A stretch of DNA of 64,000 bases from Pseudomonas abietaniphila (GCF_039697315.1 NZ_CP155619.1:1674001-1738000), one strand, 5' to 3'. Counted from the first letter of the stretch, positions 1 through 11,095 are shown. Notes: generated by a model from the letters alone, not told the origin. Program-made: numbers and translations.

Positions 1-140
1 TACCGCGTTCATCGGAATAAGAGGGGGCCGTGTTTTCCCGGGGCGCGCGATGCCGATTCCGACACGCGGTGTGGGATGAAAAAAAACGCTCAGACCTTTA
101 TAGTGGCCGACCTCCGTTTCACTTCAAGTAGCCGAGCCCC
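1..140. other. Upstream region of metG, no gene seen
   Basis: No convincing coding frame. It probably holds the metG promoter and part of the control region of whatever gene lies to the left; an A/T-rich segment near 76-106 (run of A, then TTTATAGT) is the only promoter-like patch. No terminator or known operator was recognised. Confidence 0.5.
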
Positions 141-2189
141 ATGTCCGAGCCACGCAAGATTCTCGTCACCAGCGCCCTGCCCTATGCCAATGGTTCCATT
201 CACCTTGGCCACATGCTCGAGTACATCCAGACCGACATGTGGGTGCGCTTCCAGAAGCACCGCGGCAATCAGTGCATCTATGTGTGCGCGGACGATGCCC
301 ACGGCTCGGCAATCATGCTGCGCGCCGAAAAGGAAGGCATCACGCCAGAACAACTGATCGCCAATGTCCAGGCTGAACACAGCGCCGACTTTGCCGATTT
401 CCTGGTGAACTTCGACAACTTTCACTCGACCCACGCCGAAGAAAACCGTGAGCTGTCGAGCCTGATCTATACCCGGCTGCGCGACGCGGGCCACATCGCC
501 ACGCGCTCGGTGACCCAGTATTTCGACCCGGAAAAGAAAATGTTCCTGGCCGACCGCTTCATCAAGGGCACCTGCCCGAAGTGCGGCACCGAAGACCAAT
601 ACGGCGACAACTGCGAGAAGTGCGGCGCCACCTACGCACCGACCGACCTGAAAGACCCGAAATCGGCGATCTCCGGTGCGACCCCGGTCCTCAAGGACTC
701 CAAGCACTTCTTCTTCGACCTGCCCGCCTTCGACGCCATGCTCAAAAGCTGGACCCGCAGCGGCACACTGCAGGACGCCGTGGCGAACAAGATCGCCGAA
801 TGGCTGGATTCGGGCCTGCAGCAGTGGGACATCTCCCGCGACGCGCCGTATTTCGGTTTTGAAATCCCCGACGAGCCAGGCAAATACTTCTACGTCTGGC
901 TGGATGCACCGATCGGCTACATGGCCAGCTTCAAAAACCTGTGCGATCGCACGCCGACGCTCGACTTCGACGCGTTCTGGAACAAGGACTCGACCGCCGA
1001 GCTGTATCACTTCATCGGCAAGGACATCGTCAATTTCCATGCGCTGTTCTGGCCGGCGATGCTCGAAGGCTCCGGCTTCCGCAAACCGACCGGCATCAAC
1101 GTGCACGGCTACCTGACCGTCAACGGCCAGAAAATGTCGAAGTCGCGCGGCACCTTCATCAAGGCGCGCACCTACCTTGAGCACCTGTCGCCGGAATACC
1201 TGCGTTACTACTACGCCGCCAAACTGGGCCGTGGTGTCGACGACCTCGACCTGAACCTGGAAGACTTCGTGCAGAAGGTCAACTCGGACCTCATCGGCAA
1301 GGTGGTGAACATCGCCAGCCGCTGCGCAGGCTTTATCCACAAAGGCAACGCAGGTGTTCTGGTGGCCGGCAACGCCGCACCGGAATTGACCGACGCTTTC
1401 CTGGCCGCGGCACCCAGCATCGCAGACGCCTACGAGGCCCGTGATTTTGCCCGTGCCATGCGCGAAATCATGGCGCTGGCCGACCGCGCCAACGCCTGGA
1501 TCGCCGACAAGGCACCGTGGTCGCTGGCCAAGCAGGAAGGCAAACAGGATGAAGTCCAGGCCATCTGCGCACTGGGCATCAACCTGTTCCGCCAACTGGT
1601 GATTTTCCTGAAGCCGGTCCTGCCTAATCTGGCCGCCGACGCAGAGCAGTTCCTCAATGTCGCTCCACTGACCTGGGACGACCACCTGACACTGCTCAGC
1701 AATCATCAATTGAACCCGTTCCAGGCCCTGATGACCCGAATCGATCCGGCCAAGGTGGAAGCCATGACCAACGCTTCGAAAGAAGACCTGACGGCCAGCG
1801 CCACCGACACCGGCGCAGCCGCTCAGGGCAATGGCGAACTGGCCAAGGATCCGCTGTCGCCGGAAATCGACTTCGACGCCTTCGCCGCCATCGACCTGCG
1901 CGTCGCGCTGATCGAGAAAGCCGAACACGTCGAAGGGGCCGACAAACTGCTGCGCCTCACGCTGGACATCGGTGATGAAAAACGCAACGTGTTCTCCGGC
2001 ATCAAGAGCGCCTACCCGAACCCGGCGGAGCTGGAAGGTCGTCTGACCATGATGATCGCCAACCTCAAGCCTCGGAAAATGCGCTTCGGTATTTCCGAAG
2101 GCATGGTGATGGCGGCCGGTCCTGGCGGCGAAGAAATCTACCTGCTGAGTCCTGACAGCGGCGCCAAGCCGGGTCAGCGCATCAAGTAA
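141..2189 (+). CDS. metG: Methionyl-tRNA synthetase
   Basis: Charges tRNA-Met with methionine in the cytoplasm; essential for translation. The 682-residue product has the class I signature [10 protein letters not shown] at residues 15-24 (HIGH-type), four zinc-knuckle cysteines at about 145, 148, 158 and 161, the KMSKS loop near residue 332, and from about residue 575 the C-terminal tRNA-binding (EMAP/Trbp111-like) domain used for dimerisation. Length matches the long gammaproteobacterial form. The ATG at 141 gives the conserved [18 protein letters not shown] start. rnfB follows 47 bases downstream on the same strand. Confidence 0.98.
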   Translation: MSEPRKILVTSALPYANGSIHLGHMLEYIQTDMWVRFQKHRGNQCIYVCADDAHGSAIMLRAEKEGITPEQLIANVQAEHSADFADFLVNFDNFHSTHAEENRELSSLIYTRLRDAGHIATRSVTQYFDPEKKMFLADRFIKGTCPKCGTEDQYGDNCEKCGATYAPTDLKDPKSAISGATPVLKDSKHFFFDLPAFDAMLKSWTRSGTLQDAVANKIAEWLDSGLQQWDISRDAPYFGFEIPDEPGKYFYVWLDAPIGYMASFKNLCDRTPTLDFDAFWNKDSTAELYHFIGKDIVNFHALFWPAMLEGSGFRKPTGINVHGYLTVNGQKMSKSRGTFIKARTYLEHLSPEYLRYYYAAKLGRGVDDLDLNLEDFVQKVNSDLIGKVVNIASRCAGFIHKGNAGVLVAGNAAPELTDAFLAAAPSIADAYEARDFARAMREIMALADRANAWIADKAPWSLAKQEGKQDEVQAICALGINLFRQLVIFLKPVLPNLAADAEQFLNVAPLTWDDHLTLLSNHQLNPFQALMTRIDPAKVEAMTNASKEDLTASATDTGAAAQGNGELAKDPLSPEIDFDAFAAIDLRVALIEKAEHVEGADKLLRLTLDIGDEKRNVFSGIKSAYPNPAELEGRLTMMIANLKPRKMRFGISEGMVMAAGPGGEEIYLLSPDSGAKPGQRIK

Positions 2190-2236
2190 CCCTGAACGCG
2201 GCCGACGACCTCCGGGGTCGTCGGTCTGGTCAAAGC

Positions 2237-3274
2237 ATGAGCCTGATTCAGCGTATCGATGCCCTCCTGCCGCAGACCCAATGCGGCAAATGTGGCCACC
2301 CCGGCTGCAAGCCCTACGCCGAAGGCATTGCCAGCGGCGAATCGATCAACAAATGCCCACCTGGCGGCGATGAAACCATCGCAGCTTTAGCGCGCCTGTT
2401 GAACGTCCCGGTCCTGCAACTGGACACCGAACGTGGAAGCGCCCCTCCTCAGGTTGCATTCATTCGTGAAGCGGAATGCATCGGTTGCACCAAGTGCATT
2501 CAGGCTTGCCCCGTAGATGCCATTGTCGGCGCTGCGAAACTGATGCACACCGTGATCGTCGACGAGTGCACCGGCTGCGACCTGTGCGTGGCACCCTGCC
2601 CCGTCGACTGCATCGACATGCTGCCTCTGCCATCGGCCACCGTGGTGCCGATTGTCGGTGGGTTGGCGTTTGACGAAGCTCAGCGGGTGGCGCGAGCGGC
2701 GAAGCGCGGTCATGCACGTCAGCGCTTCGAAGCGCGCAACGCGCGACTGGAACGGGAAGAACAACAGCGCCAGGCCGAACGTCTGGCTCGTCAGCGAAAG
2801 CCCGCAGCCTCGACGCCAGTTCAGGCAGATCCTGTGCAGGCGGCGCTGGAACGGGTTCGGGCGCAGAAGACGGCTGACCGCGACGCAGCTTTGAAGCAGG
2901 CACGCATCGACGTCACGATGAGCCGCGCACAGCTGAACAAGTCACTCAAAGCGTTCGGACACCCACCCATTGCAGAACAGGCCGCGCGGCTGGTGGAGTT
3001 GCAGAGGGAACTCGACGAAGCCGAGCGCGCCTTGGCTGCACTTCAAGGCGTTGAGCAACCCGGTCAGGCGACGCAAACCGTGGCTCCAGTCAACAATGAG
3101 CCCGCCGCCAAACCTGACAAGGCTGCCTTGAACAGGGCGAAAATCCAGCTTGCCATGCGCCGTGCCGCCCTTGCCAAAGCTCGATCTGCCGAGCTGCCGT
3201 CTGATCAGATAGCGGTATTGAGCGCTGAAGTCGCACACGCCGAACAGGCGCTGCAGACCCTTGAGGGCTCATAG
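2237..3274 (+). CDS. rnfB: RnfB-type iron-sulfur protein, Pseudomonas form without membrane anchor
   Basis: 345 residues. The N-terminus has the RnfB Fe-S domain (Cys 16, 19, 24 and 40, ending CPPGG), followed by two ferredoxin-like 4Fe-4S motifs (Cys 81/84/87/91 and 111/114/117/121). From about residue 150 the protein is a charged Arg/Glu/Ala-rich helical extension that looks like coiled coil. RnfB normally carries electrons within the Rnf/Rsx membrane complex, but here the usual N-terminal membrane helix is absent and rnfA, C, D, G and E are not adjacent. nth follows directly, as it does after full rnf operons. Whether it works with an Rnf complex encoded elsewhere or has another role is open. 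Confidence 0.88.
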   Translation: MSLIQRIDALLPQTQCGKCGHPGCKPYAEGIASGESINKCPPGGDETIAALARLLNVPVLQLDTERGSAPPQVAFIREAECIGCTKCIQACPVDAIVGAAKLMHTVIVDECTGCDLCVAPCPVDCIDMLPLPSATVVPIVGGLAFDEAQRVARAAKRGHARQRFEARNARLEREEQQRQAERLARQRKPAASTPVQADPVQAALERVRAQKTADRDAALKQARIDVTMSRAQLNKSLKAFGHPPIAEQAARLVELQRELDEAERALAALQGVEQPGQATQTVAPVNNEPAAKPDKAALNRAKIQLAMRRAALAKARSAELPSDQIAVLSAEVAHAEQALQTLEGS

Positions 3275-3344
3275 ACTGACTCACGCCTGCCACCAGGCCC
3301 GAAGCCACACTTGATACGACCGTTTCTCAGGGAAAGCGCACTTC

Positions 3345-3983
3345 ATGAACGCAGCAAAACGTCTGGAAATTTTTCGTCGCCTCCACGAAGACAATCCCGA
3401 TCCCAAAACGGAGCTGTCCTACAGTTCGCCGTTCGAACTGCTGATCGCGGTGATCCTGTCGGCGCAAGCCACGGACGTCAGCGTGAACAAGGCGACGGCC
3501 AGGCTGTACCCGGTCGCCAACACCCCCCAGGCGATTTATGACCTGGGGGTCGACGGGCTGTCCGAGTACATCAAGACCATCGGTTTGTACAACAGCAAGG
3601 CCAGGAACGTTATCGAAACCTGCCGCATGCTGGTTGAACTGCATGGCGGCGAAGTACCGCAAACCCGAGAAGCGCTGGAAGCGCTACCGGGCGTAGGTCG
3701 CAAGACCGCTAACGTCGTGCTCAATACAGCATTCCGCCAGTTGGCCATGGCGGTGGACACGCATATTTTCAGGGTCAGCAACCGCACCGGAATCGCCCCG
3801 GGCAAGAACGTTGTTGAAGTGGAAAACAAACTGATGAAGTTCGTGCCCAAGGATTATCTCCTCGACGCCCATCACTGGTTGATCCTGCATGGTCGTTATG
3901 TCTGCATCGCCCGCAAGCCAAGGTGTGGCAGTTGCAGGATCGAAGACCTGTGCGAATACAAGGCAAAGACATCCGACGATTGA
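3345..3983 (+). CDS. nth: Endonuclease III, base-excision DNA glycosylase/AP lyase
   Basis: Removes oxidised pyrimidines from DNA and nicks the abasic site. 212 residues, the usual length. The helix-hairpin-helix GVGRKTANVVL carries the catalytic Lys120, the catalytic Asp is at 138 (AVDTHIFRV), and the C-terminal 4Fe-4S cluster has the family spacing C-x6-C-x2-C-x5-C. Lies about 70 bases after rnfB on the same strand, the conserved rnf-nth neighbourhood. Confidence 0.97.
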   Translation: MNAAKRLEIFRRLHEDNPDPKTELSYSSPFELLIAVILSAQATDVSVNKATARLYPVANTPQAIYDLGVDGLSEYIKTIGLYNSKARNVIETCRMLVELHGGEVPQTREALEALPGVGRKTANVVLNTAFRQLAMAVDTHIFRVSNRTGIAPGKNVVEVENKLMKFVPKDYLLDAHHWLILHGRYVCIARKPRCGSCRIEDLCEYKAKTSDD

Positions 3984-4089
3984 GCGATAGCGTTTTTGAC
4001 GGTTGATCGATTGAAAAAATCTTTTTTACCCGGTCGAAGTTTGTCGCTATAAGGTCCGCCAATGACAGTCTAAGCCTGGAGTCAACTTG

Positions 4090-4272
4090 ATGAGCACTGG
4101 CAAAGAGCAAATGGACGTAGAGGACGACTTCGTGTCCGGGGATACCGACGACGCCGCCCAAGTACCTGTAGAAACGGCAAAAACCAATCTCAGCAAGCGC
4201 CGCACCATCGACAACCTGCTGGAAGAGCGTCGGCTCCAGAAACAACTGGCCGATTACGATTTCGACCTCTGA
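4090..4272 (+). CDS. Small conserved Pseudomonas protein, PA3496-like
   Basis: 60 residues, acidic N-terminal half and a basic segment near the middle (NLSKRRTIDNLLEERRLQ), ending YDFDL. It resembles the small proteins annotated as PA3496 family (putative envelope integrity) found next to nth in Pseudomonas. No signal peptide or membrane helix is visible. The ATG at 4090 is preferred to the TTG one codon upstream. Function unknown to me; the family match is from memory. Confidence 0.75.
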   Translation: MSTGKEQMDVEDDFVSGDTDDAAQVPVETAKTNLSKRRTIDNLLEERRLQKQLADYDFDL

Positions 4273-4404
4273 TACGCCCCGAAAAAAAGTTGTTCAAAGC
4301 CTCTCTTGTACCTGAGAGGCTTTAGCCTGTCGGCAAAATTCATGGTTCCTGCCTGCAGCGTCGCGACATCGCTGACACCTGTTTCGAGCCTGGACTCCTT
4401 TTTT

Positions 4405-5031
4405 TTACACCAGCCCGTTACGTTGGGCGAGCTCAATGAGATCCACCAGCGAATGCGCGTTGAGCTTCAGGAGCAGACGCGTTTTATAAGTACTGACTGT
4501 TTTATTACTCAGAAACATTCCATCGGCAATTTCCTTGTTGGTTTTTCCCCGAGCCAACTGCTGCAGGACCATCATCTCCCGCCCCGATAGACGATCCACC
4601 ATTTCGGCCTCGCTGGCGTTCCCCAGACTCGAACGCACCGTGTGCAGCGCCTGATTTGGAAAATAGCTGTAGCCGGACAATACCGCCTTGATGGCACTGA
4701 GCAACTCGGTCAGGTCTTGCTGTTTGCAGACATATCCCGCAGCGCCCGCCTGCATGCAACGCATCGAAAAATGCCCAGGCGCCTGAGACGTCAGGATCAA
4801 CACCTTGAAAGGCAGCGTCATCGCCGTCAACCGGGCAATGACCTCCAGGCCGTCGAGCTTGGGAATACCAATGTCCAGTATGACGATGTCAGGCAAATGC
4901 TCGCGTGCCAGTTGCAGCGCATCCACGCCGTTGTCCGTCTCGGCGATGACTTCGTAGCCATGACGCTCCATTAACATCCGTACAGCGAGCCGAATGACAG
5001 GGTGATCATCCACGATCAACACTTTATTCAT
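4405..5031 (-). CDS. NarL/FixJ (BvgA/EvgA-like) response regulator
   Basis: 208 residues. Receiver domain at 1-120 with the acidic pocket DD at 8-9 and phospho-acceptor Asp53 (ILDIGIP), followed by a LuxR-type helix-turn-helix at about 145-205 (LSGREMMVLQQLARGKTNKEIAD). Expected to bind DNA after phosphorylation. No sensor kinase is adjacent, so its partner is encoded elsewhere. The gene reads into a long A/T-rich gap on its promoter side (5032-6205), which probably includes an extended control region. Confidence 0.9.
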   Translation of the reverse strand: MNKVLIVDDHPVIRLAVRMLMERHGYEVIAETDNGVDALQLAREHLPDIVILDIGIPKLDGLEVIARLTAMTLPFKVLILTSQAPGHFSMRCMQAGAAGYVCKQQDLTELLSAIKAVLSGYSYFPNQALHTVRSSLGNASEAEMVDRLSGREMMVLQQLARGKTNKEIADGMFLSNKTVSTYKTRLLLKLNAHSLVDLIELAQRNGLV

Positions 5032-6205
5032 GAGCAGTCCATTTTTTTTCTGTTCGAATTTTCAGAGCCCGCACAATAGCTTAGTCGTTTAGTGCTTTGC
5101 ATGGCGCTCCTCCCTACGGACTAGCAGGCAAAGACCTTTCCTACTCAACCAACAGAAAGATCCTACAAAACCTGACTTTTCCATCCTTACTTGGAGGCTA
5201 TTCATATCGTTTGCTTCCTGAATTGGAGCCTGTCGGAAACGTAAAAACCTCTCCGAAGAATCCGGGATGACGGTCGTTCACATTTCAGCACTCGGTTCAC
5301 AGATTTATTACCTCTTCGCACCTTTCCGTCCATGGAAAGGCTGAATAAAGAATAGGCGAACACGTTGCGGCCCTTTTTTCTCCGAGCTCATGCCGGCCCA
5401 TGCCGACAACCTGGCGTTCCCGTTCTGCCGGTCCACCTGACGCTGGCATTTCGGAAGTCGCCGTACGAATCCGTATCCCTCACTGAGAGGATAAGCGGAT
5501 CCGCGGAACATGCGAGTCGAGAACCTCCATAAAGTATTGCGACTCCCTTCCGGCTCAATACCCCTGCGTCGCGTTGAAAAATTACACACCTGAAAATGCT
5601 TTTCCTCATACATATTTATTTAGAGAAATGGACTACAAGATGATCGGATTAATCCGAAAACCCCTAATCGGGTGCGCTCCGCCGCAGCGCCTGCTGACAA
5701 AACATCGCGAGAGCCGACAAACTCGCTAACAGTTCAAAAAACACCATTCATACGCTATACAAACAGGCTTCTCTTAATTAACATTTTATTGATACAGCCC
5801 TTCCGCCACCCACGTAATACCATCCCACTCTGTAAATCCAGCAAACTTCGCGCAAACCAGAAAAATACTACACAACTAACAGACCGCAAGATCCCTCCTG
5901 TAAGACTCTAAAAAATAACAAAACTCAAATGGCCGTAATTTGATTTTTTACTTGCCAAAACTATTTCCAGTCGTTACTTTTTTCTGCAAACAACCTTTCG
6001 GTTTTCGACAACTACCGACCTTCATTAGCTGTTTTAACCGAATCAACATTTGCCCTTAATCACCTTTCTATTTCCTTGCCTGGACTTCAAGCGCGAGCAG
6101 GGTTCGGCCGGCTCGAAGAAGCCTGTCCCGCCCTGAAAATAGTTGATGACGGACAACGGCCGGCGATAAGGCCGTCTATATGAAACTTGTTCAAAGGAAT
6201 AAACC
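5032..6205. other. A/T-rich 1.2 kb intergenic region
   Basis: No convincing gene. The part from about 5640 to 6050 is visibly poorer in G+C than its surroundings. The short open frames here (for example 101 codons on the minus strand at 5308-5613) lack family resemblance and good ribosome sites. It probably contains the promoters of the response regulator (minus strand) and of the 6206 gene (plus strand), and may be a remnant of acquired DNA. Confidence 0.5.
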
Positions 6206-6763
6206 ATGACTAAAAAAACAGGAGTGTTTTCAGCGATCACCTCCGAACCTCTGAAAATAGCTGAAGCGATAGAGCAATACGTCGCCCAGGGCGGTGTCAT
6301 TAACGTGGTCCCGGAGGGTGAGTCCGGAGAAATGGCCTGCGAGGCGGCAAAGATGGCCCAAGCGGTGGATCCTGAAGCGCAGATGAACGCCAAACTTGAA
6401 CAACTCAAAGGTCTGGTCGCGAAAGGCGCGGGCGTCTCGGCGCTCCAGTACTCGTTGCGGATGAACCGCAAAGAGATCAAGCGTCTGGCGAACGAGAACG
6501 GCCTTAAGATCCTCTACAGCCGCCCGGTAAGATCAAGGCCTGCCCGTAGCCATGACACGGTTATGGTGGATGATTCTGTCGCCGGTCATGCCATGCACTA
6601 CTCCTCGCTGGGTTATACCGCGCAGGAAATTGCACAGTTGCTTGATCTGAGCGTGCGTGATGTCTGGAACATCGGTAAGGCGTATCGCTTCGAGTTCAAG
6701 AACACGGAAAAAATCGACGCTTGCCGACATCCATCTTCGGATGTGTCGGAGCCGGAGAAATAG
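6206..6763 (+). CDS. Uncharacterised protein with HTH-like segments
   Basis: 185 residues, not a family I recognise. No signal peptide or membrane helices. Two segments look like helix-turn-helix units: about 92-112 (SALQYSLRMNRKEIKRLANE) and about 130-160 (YTAQEIAQLLDLSVRDVWNI). A small DNA-binding protein is the most economical reading, but this is inference. The ATG is preceded by AAAGGA at good spacing. It stands alone between the A/T-rich gap and the argG terminator. Confidence 0.7.
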   Translation: MTKKTGVFSAITSEPLKIAEAIEQYVAQGGVINVVPEGESGEMACEAAKMAQAVDPEAQMNAKLEQLKGLVAKGAGVSALQYSLRMNRKEIKRLANENGLKILYSRPVRSRPARSHDTVMVDDSVAGHAMHYSSLGYTAQEIAQLLDLSVRDVWNIGKAYRFEFKNTEKIDACRHPSSDVSEPEK

Positions 6764-6838
6764 CGGTCATCAAGCAAGGGATAAACGAATTGGAGACGCC
6801 CGCAATGCTGCGTGAGCGCAAGCAGGATCTGAAAGAAC

Positions 6839-6864
6839 GGTGCAGCCCCGGGCGGGGCTGCACC
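6839..6864 (-). terminator. Terminator hairpin downstream of argG
   Basis: Perfect 11-base-pair stem (GGTGCAGCCCC / GGGGCTGCACC) with a four-base loop, followed on the minus strand by a short T-rich stretch. It lies 19 bases past the argG stop. Confidence 0.75.
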
Positions 6865-6882
6865 TCGACACGTTGACGGCGA

Positions 6883-8100
6883 TCAGAACAACTTGCGGTT
6901 CTTGTTCGCGGCAATGCGCATACGCAGTGCATTGAGCTTGATGAAGCCAGCGGCGTCTGCCTGGTTGTAAGCGCCGCCGTCTTCTTCGAAGGTCGCGATG
7001 TTGGCATCGAACAGCGAATCGTCGGACTTGCGGCCCGTGACGATGACGTTACCTTTGTACAGTTTCAGGCGGACGACACCGTTCACGTGAGCTTGCGACG
7101 CGTCGATCATCTGCTGCAGCATCAGACGCTCAGGGCTCCACCAGTAACCGGTGTAGATGAGGCTGGCGTACTTCGGCATCAGCTCATCCTTGAGGTGAGC
7201 GACTTCACGGTCCAGGGTAATCGACTCGATGGCGCGGTGCGCCTTGAGCATGATGGTGCCGCCCGGGGTTTCGTAGCAGCCGCGGGACTTCATGCCGACG
7301 TAGCGGTTCTCGACGATGTCCAGACGGCCGATGCCGTGTTCGCCACCGATGCGGTTCAGGGTCGCCAGCACGGTGGCCGGGCTCATTTCGACGCCATCCA
7401 GCGCGACGATGTCGCCGTTGCGGTAGGTCAGTTCCAGGTACTGCGCCTTGTCGGGAGCCTTTTCCGGGGAAACGGTCCAACGCCACATGTCTTCTTCATG
7501 CTCGGTCCAGGTGTCTTCCAGCACGCCGCCTTCATAAGAAATGTGCAGCAGGTTGGCGTCCATCGAGTACGGAGATTTCTTCTTGCCGTGACGCTCGATC
7601 GGGATTGCATGCTTCTCGGCGTAATCCATCAACTTCTCGCGGGACAGCAGGTCCCACTCGCGCCAAGGGGCGATCACTTTCACACCTGGTTTGAGCGCGT
7701 AGGCACCCAGTTCGAAACGCACCTGGTCGTTACCCTTGCCGGTCGCGCCGTGGGAAATGGCGTCGGCGCCGGTTTCGTTGGCGATTTCGATCAGACGCTT
7801 GGCAATCAGAGGACGGGCGATGGAGGTACCCAGCAGGTACTCGCCTTCATAGACGGTGTTGGCGCGGAACATCGGGAACACGAAATCGCGCACGAATTCT
7901 TCGCGCAGATCGTCGATGTAAATTTCTTTTACGCCCATGGCTTGCGCCTTGGCGCGTGCTGGCTCGACTTCTTCACCCTGACCCAGGTCAGCCGTAAAGG
8001 TCACCACTTCGCAGTTGTACGTATCCTGCAGCCACTTGAGGATTACCGAAGTATCCAGGCCACCGGAATACGCGAGAACTACCTTGTTAACGTCCGCCAT
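6883..8100 (-). CDS. argG: Argininosuccinate synthase
   Basis: Condenses citrulline and aspartate with ATP in the penultimate step of arginine synthesis. 405 residues, family-typical. The ATP-pyrophosphatase loop AYSGGLDTS is at residues 10-18. An ArgR-type operator lies 60-96 bases upstream, and argF, the preceding pathway step, is in the same window at 17487. Confidence 0.98.
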   Translation of the reverse strand: MADVNKVVLAYSGGLDTSVILKWLQDTYNCEVVTFTADLGQGEEVEPARAKAQAMGVKEIYIDDLREEFVRDFVFPMFRANTVYEGEYLLGTSIARPLIAKRLIEIANETGADAISHGATGKGNDQVRFELGAYALKPGVKVIAPWREWDLLSREKLMDYAEKHAIPIERHGKKKSPYSMDANLLHISYEGGVLEDTWTEHEEDMWRWTVSPEKAPDKAQYLELTYRNGDIVALDGVEMSPATVLATLNRIGGEHGIGRLDIVENRYVGMKSRGCYETPGGTIMLKAHRAIESITLDREVAHLKDELMPKYASLIYTGYWWSPERLMLQQMIDASQAHVNGVVRLKLYKGNVIVTGRKSDDSLFDANIATFEEDGGAYNQADAAGFIKLNALRMRIAANKNRKLF

Positions 8101-8159
8101 GCCATCACTCCAACGCGTTGTACGGAAAACCGCTGATTCTACCGTTCAAACCCGTGGAA

Positions 8160-8196
8160 TTACAGTGTCGCGACAGCTTCTGACGACGAAGCGACA
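8160..8196 (-). promoter_or_regulatory. ArgR operator upstream of argG
   Basis: Read on the minus strand, two TGTCGC half-sites stand exactly 21 bases apart as direct repeats, and the promoter-proximal one also has AA eight bases later. This fits the P. aeruginosa ArgR pattern TGTCGC-N8-AA-N5 in tandem. The placement suggests arginine-dependent control of argG. Confidence 0.7.
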
Positions 8197-8229
8197 GAAT
8201 CTGTCGAACAGACGACGGTTGCAGCGCGG

Positions 8230-9210
8230 TCAGGAAGTCTTGGCGGCCGGAGTGCCGGATGCGGCCGTGGGTGCCGGGGCAGCCGTCGGCGGTGGTACAG
8301 GGGTCGACGCAGGAACTGGCGCGGGCGCGGCGGTCGGGGCCACCGCAGGTTTCTGCTCGGCGACGCGGTCCAGATGGATATTCACCCGGCGATTGCGCGC
8401 GCGATTGGCGTTGTTGGTGTTGGGGACCAAGGGGTATTGCTCGCCATGAAAGCGCAGGGTGATCTGCTCTTCCGGCACGCCCTGGGCCTTCAGGTAGTCC
8501 ATGACGGCCAATGCACGGCGACGCGACAGGTCACGGTTGGTCAGACGATTGCCGCTGTTATCCGAATGCCCGTCCAGCTCGACACGGTTCACCGAAGGAT
8601 CGGCCTTCATATAAGCCAACACCGTATCGAGGCGACGTTTGGCTTGAGCATCGAGGTCGATGCCGCCTCCCGGAAACCCGATTTCGGCCTGCCGCACTTG
8701 CTCGAAGTTCATGGGCAGCAGTTTGGCGGTGCAGACTTGAAAGTCAGCGTACGCATGGCTGAACTTGACCGGAAGCAAGCGCACTTCCATCGCCCCGCCG
8801 CCATCACGCAGGACGTGGCGAATCACGGGACTGCGCCCTTCCATCAAACCGGCGATCAAACGGCCGGCCTGGGCCTGGCTGGTGTTAAACGGAATGTCAC
8901 CATTGCCGACTTTTACCGCACCGAGATTGAGATCACTTCGGCCGGGCTGCCACGGCGCGGCAGCCGCAATCAGCGTTGCCGACCCGGAGGCGAGGCTGTA
9001 GCCGGACGCCTTCAGTCGGAAAGTCGCTTGTTCACCCGCACGACGCACGAACTCGCCCGCGCCGAAATCGGTGATCGGCTGGCTAAGGCGGCATTCGAAC
9101 TGATCGCCTTCTACCTTCCACTCGATATTCTCCAGACGTGTCTGGAAAGTGAGAGCCATGGCCGGCAGGCTGGCAAACACGCTGAGCAGGGCTAGATATC
9201 GCTGGCGCAC
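8230..9210 (-). CDS. motY: MotY-like flagellar stator-associated protein, OmpA-like domain
   Basis: 326 residues from the chosen GTG. N-terminal signal peptide (ending about ...LPAMA), an N-terminal domain beginning [14 protein letters not shown], and a C-terminal OmpA-like peptidoglycan-binding domain ([11 protein letters not shown] ... [12 protein letters not shown]), then a Pro/Ala-rich tail of about 40 residues. MotY forms the T-ring that anchors flagellar stators in the periplasm. The order argG-motY-pyrC matches Pseudomonas. The GTG at 9210 is preferred over the in-frame GTG at 9222 because GGAG sits at proper distance before it. Confidence 0.88.
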   Translation of the reverse strand: MRQRYLALLSVFASLPAMALTFQTRLENIEWKVEGDQFECRLSQPITDFGAGEFVRRAGEQATFRLKASGYSLASGSATLIAAAAPWQPGRSDLNLGAVKVGNGDIPFNTSQAQAGRLIAGLMEGRSPVIRHVLRDGGGAMEVRLLPVKFSHAYADFQVCTAKLLPMNFEQVRQAEIGFPGGGIDLDAQAKRRLDTVLAYMKADPSVNRVELDGHSDNSGNRLTNRDLSRRRALAVMDYLKAQGVPEEQITLRFHGEQYPLVPNTNNANRARNRRVNIHLDRVAEQKPAVAPTAAPAPVPASTPVPPPTAAPAPTAASGTPAAKTS

Positions 9211-9357
9211 GGGAGGCTCCACAAAAAATTCACCGCGTTACAAAATTTATCGCTTACACGTGTCTATCGGTTACTTCCTACAAAACTTGATAGCGAGTGC
9301 CTGGAAGAGTCTTTTCCGGTAGCATTCCCAGCGAGTTTGACCCGCCTGGAATCCCCA

Positions 9358-10404
9358 ATGTCCGAACGCCTGACCCTCCTGCGCCCCGACGACTGGCACA
9401 TCCATCTTCGTGATGGCGCCGTCTTGCCCCATACCGTCGCTGACGTAGCGCGCACCTTTAGCCGCGCCATCATCATGCCGAACCTCGTGCCGCCGGTACG
9501 CAATGCGCAGGAAGCTGATGCCTACCGCCAGCGCATCCTCGCCGCACGCCCGGCAGGCAGCCGCTTCGAGCCTTTGATGGTGCTTTACCTCACCGACCTG
9601 ACTCAGCCTGCGGACATCAGTGCCGCCAAGGCCACGGGCTTCGTCCACGCCGCCAAGCTTTACCCGGCCGGTGCCACGACCAACTCCGATTCCGGCGTGA
9701 CCAGCATCGACAAGATTTTCCCGGTGCTCGAAGCCATGGCAGAAGTTGGCATGCCGCTATTGATCCACGGCGAGGTGACGCGTGGCGACATCGACGTGTT
9801 CGACCGCGAAAAAATCTTCATCGATGAACACATGCGTCGTGTGGTCGAGCGCTTCCCGACACTCAAAGTGGTGTTCGAACACATCACCACGGCCGACGCG
9901 GTGCAATTCGTCAACGAAGCTTCGGCCAACGTTGGCGCGACCATCACTGCGCATCACCTGCTGTATAACCGCAACCACATGCTGGTTGGCGGTATCCGTC
10001 CGCACTTCTATTGCCTGCCGATCCTGAAGCGCAACACGCATCAGGTCGCGCTGCTGGATGCCGCCACCAGCGGCAGCAGCAAGTTCTTCCTGGGCACTGA
10101 CTCGGCGCCTCACGCGCAGCATGCCAAGGAAGCCGCTTGCGGTTGTGCCGGCTGCTACACCGCGTATGCCGCGATCGAGCTGTATGCCGAAGCGTTCGAA
10201 CAGCGCAATGCGCTGGACAAGCTGGAAGGCTTCGCCAGTCGCAATGGCCCGGCGTTCTACGGCCTGCCAGCGAACACCGACACCATTACTCTGGTTCGTG
10301 AAGAATGGACCGCCCCGACCAGCCTGCCCTTCGGCGAGCTGTCCGTTATCCCGCTGCGCGCCGGTGAGACACTGCGCTGGCGCCTGCTGGAGGAACACGC
10401 GTGA
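9358..10404 (+). CDS. pyrC: Dihydroorotase
   Basis: Third step of pyrimidine synthesis, closing carbamoyl-aspartate to dihydroorotate. 348 residues, the length of the E. coli-type monofunctional enzyme. The metal-binding HIH is at residues 14-16 and the carbamylated lysine lies near residue 100 in AAKLYPAG. The ATG at 9358 ([20 protein letters not shown]) is chosen over an upstream TTG. Its stop overlaps the rnt start, so the two genes are probably co-translated. Confidence 0.97.
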   Translation: MSERLTLLRPDDWHIHLRDGAVLPHTVADVARTFSRAIIMPNLVPPVRNAQEADAYRQRILAARPAGSRFEPLMVLYLTDLTQPADISAAKATGFVHAAKLYPAGATTNSDSGVTSIDKIFPVLEAMAEVGMPLLIHGEVTRGDIDVFDREKIFIDEHMRRVVERFPTLKVVFEHITTADAVQFVNEASANVGATITAHHLLYNRNHMLVGGIRPHFYCLPILKRNTHQVALLDAATSGSSKFFLGTDSAPHAQHAKEAACGCAGCYTAYAAIELYAEAFEQRNALDKLEGFASRNGPAFYGLPANTDTITLVREEWTAPTSLPFGELSVIPLRAGETLRWRLLEEHA

Positions 10405-11078
10405 GTGAAGACCATTACGACGACGATCAGGAAGGCTCTGGCGGCGGAACCAGCTCCAGGCATCCGATGGCAGCCCGCTTTCGCGGCTACCTGCCAGTCG
10501 TTGTCGATGTAGAAACCGGCGGTTTCAACTCGGCCACCGACGCATTGCTGGAAATTGCCGCGACCACCATCGGCATGGACGACAAAGGCTTTGTGTTCCC
10601 CGAACACACCTACTTCTTCCGTGTCGAGCCGTTCGAAGGCGCCAACATCGAAGCCGCTGCCCTGGAATTCACCGGCATCAAGCTCGATCACCCGTTGCGC
10701 ATGGCCGTGAGCGAAGAAACCGCGCTGACCGATATTTTTCGTGGCGTGCGCAAGGCCCTGAAGGCCAACGGTTGCAAGCGGGCCATTCTGGTGGGTCACA
10801 ACGCCAGTTTCGACCTGGGCTTCCTCAACGCTGCAGTCGCGCGGCTGGACATGAAGCGCAACCCCTTCCACCCGTTCTCCAGCTTCGACACCGCGACGCT
10901 CGCCGGGCTTGCCTACGGACAGACCGTACTTGCAAAGGCCTGTCAGTCCGCTGACATCGACTTCGACGGTCGCGAGGCCCACTCGGCGCGTTACGACACC
11001 GAGAAAACTGCCGAGTTGTTCTGCGGCATCGTCAACCGCTGGAAGGAAATGGGCGGCTGGCACGACTTCGACGACTGA
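10401..11078 (+). CDS. rnt: Ribonuclease T
   Basis: 3'-exoribonuclease that trims the ends of tRNA and other stable RNAs. 225 residues. DEDDh exonuclease motifs are visible: VVDVETGGF (Exo I), [11 protein letters not shown] (Exo II) and [14 protein letters not shown] (Exo III). GTG start at 10401 overlaps the pyrC stop by four bases. An intrinsic terminator follows. Confidence 0.96.
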   Translation: MSEDHYDDDQEGSGGGTSSRHPMAARFRGYLPVVVDVETGGFNSATDALLEIAATTIGMDDKGFVFPEHTYFFRVEPFEGANIEAAALEFTGIKLDHPLRMAVSEETALTDIFRGVRKALKANGCKRAILVGHNASFDLGFLNAAVARLDMKRNPFHPFSSFDTATLAGLAYGQTVLAKACQSADIDFDGREAHSARYDTEKTAELFCGIVNRWKEMGGWHDFDD

Positions 11079-11095
11079 CGTTCGCGCACGACCAG

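Noticed and set aside
90..1928. 612-codon open frame opposite metG
   Set aside because: It is the antisense shadow of a high-G+C gene with strong codon bias; no family resemblance. The same holds for long antisense frames opposite glpK, aauS, the aminotransferase and the 61769 gene.
5308..5613. 101-codon minus-strand frame in the A/T-rich gap
   Set aside because: No good ribosome site, odd composition, no homology; not strong enough to call a gene.
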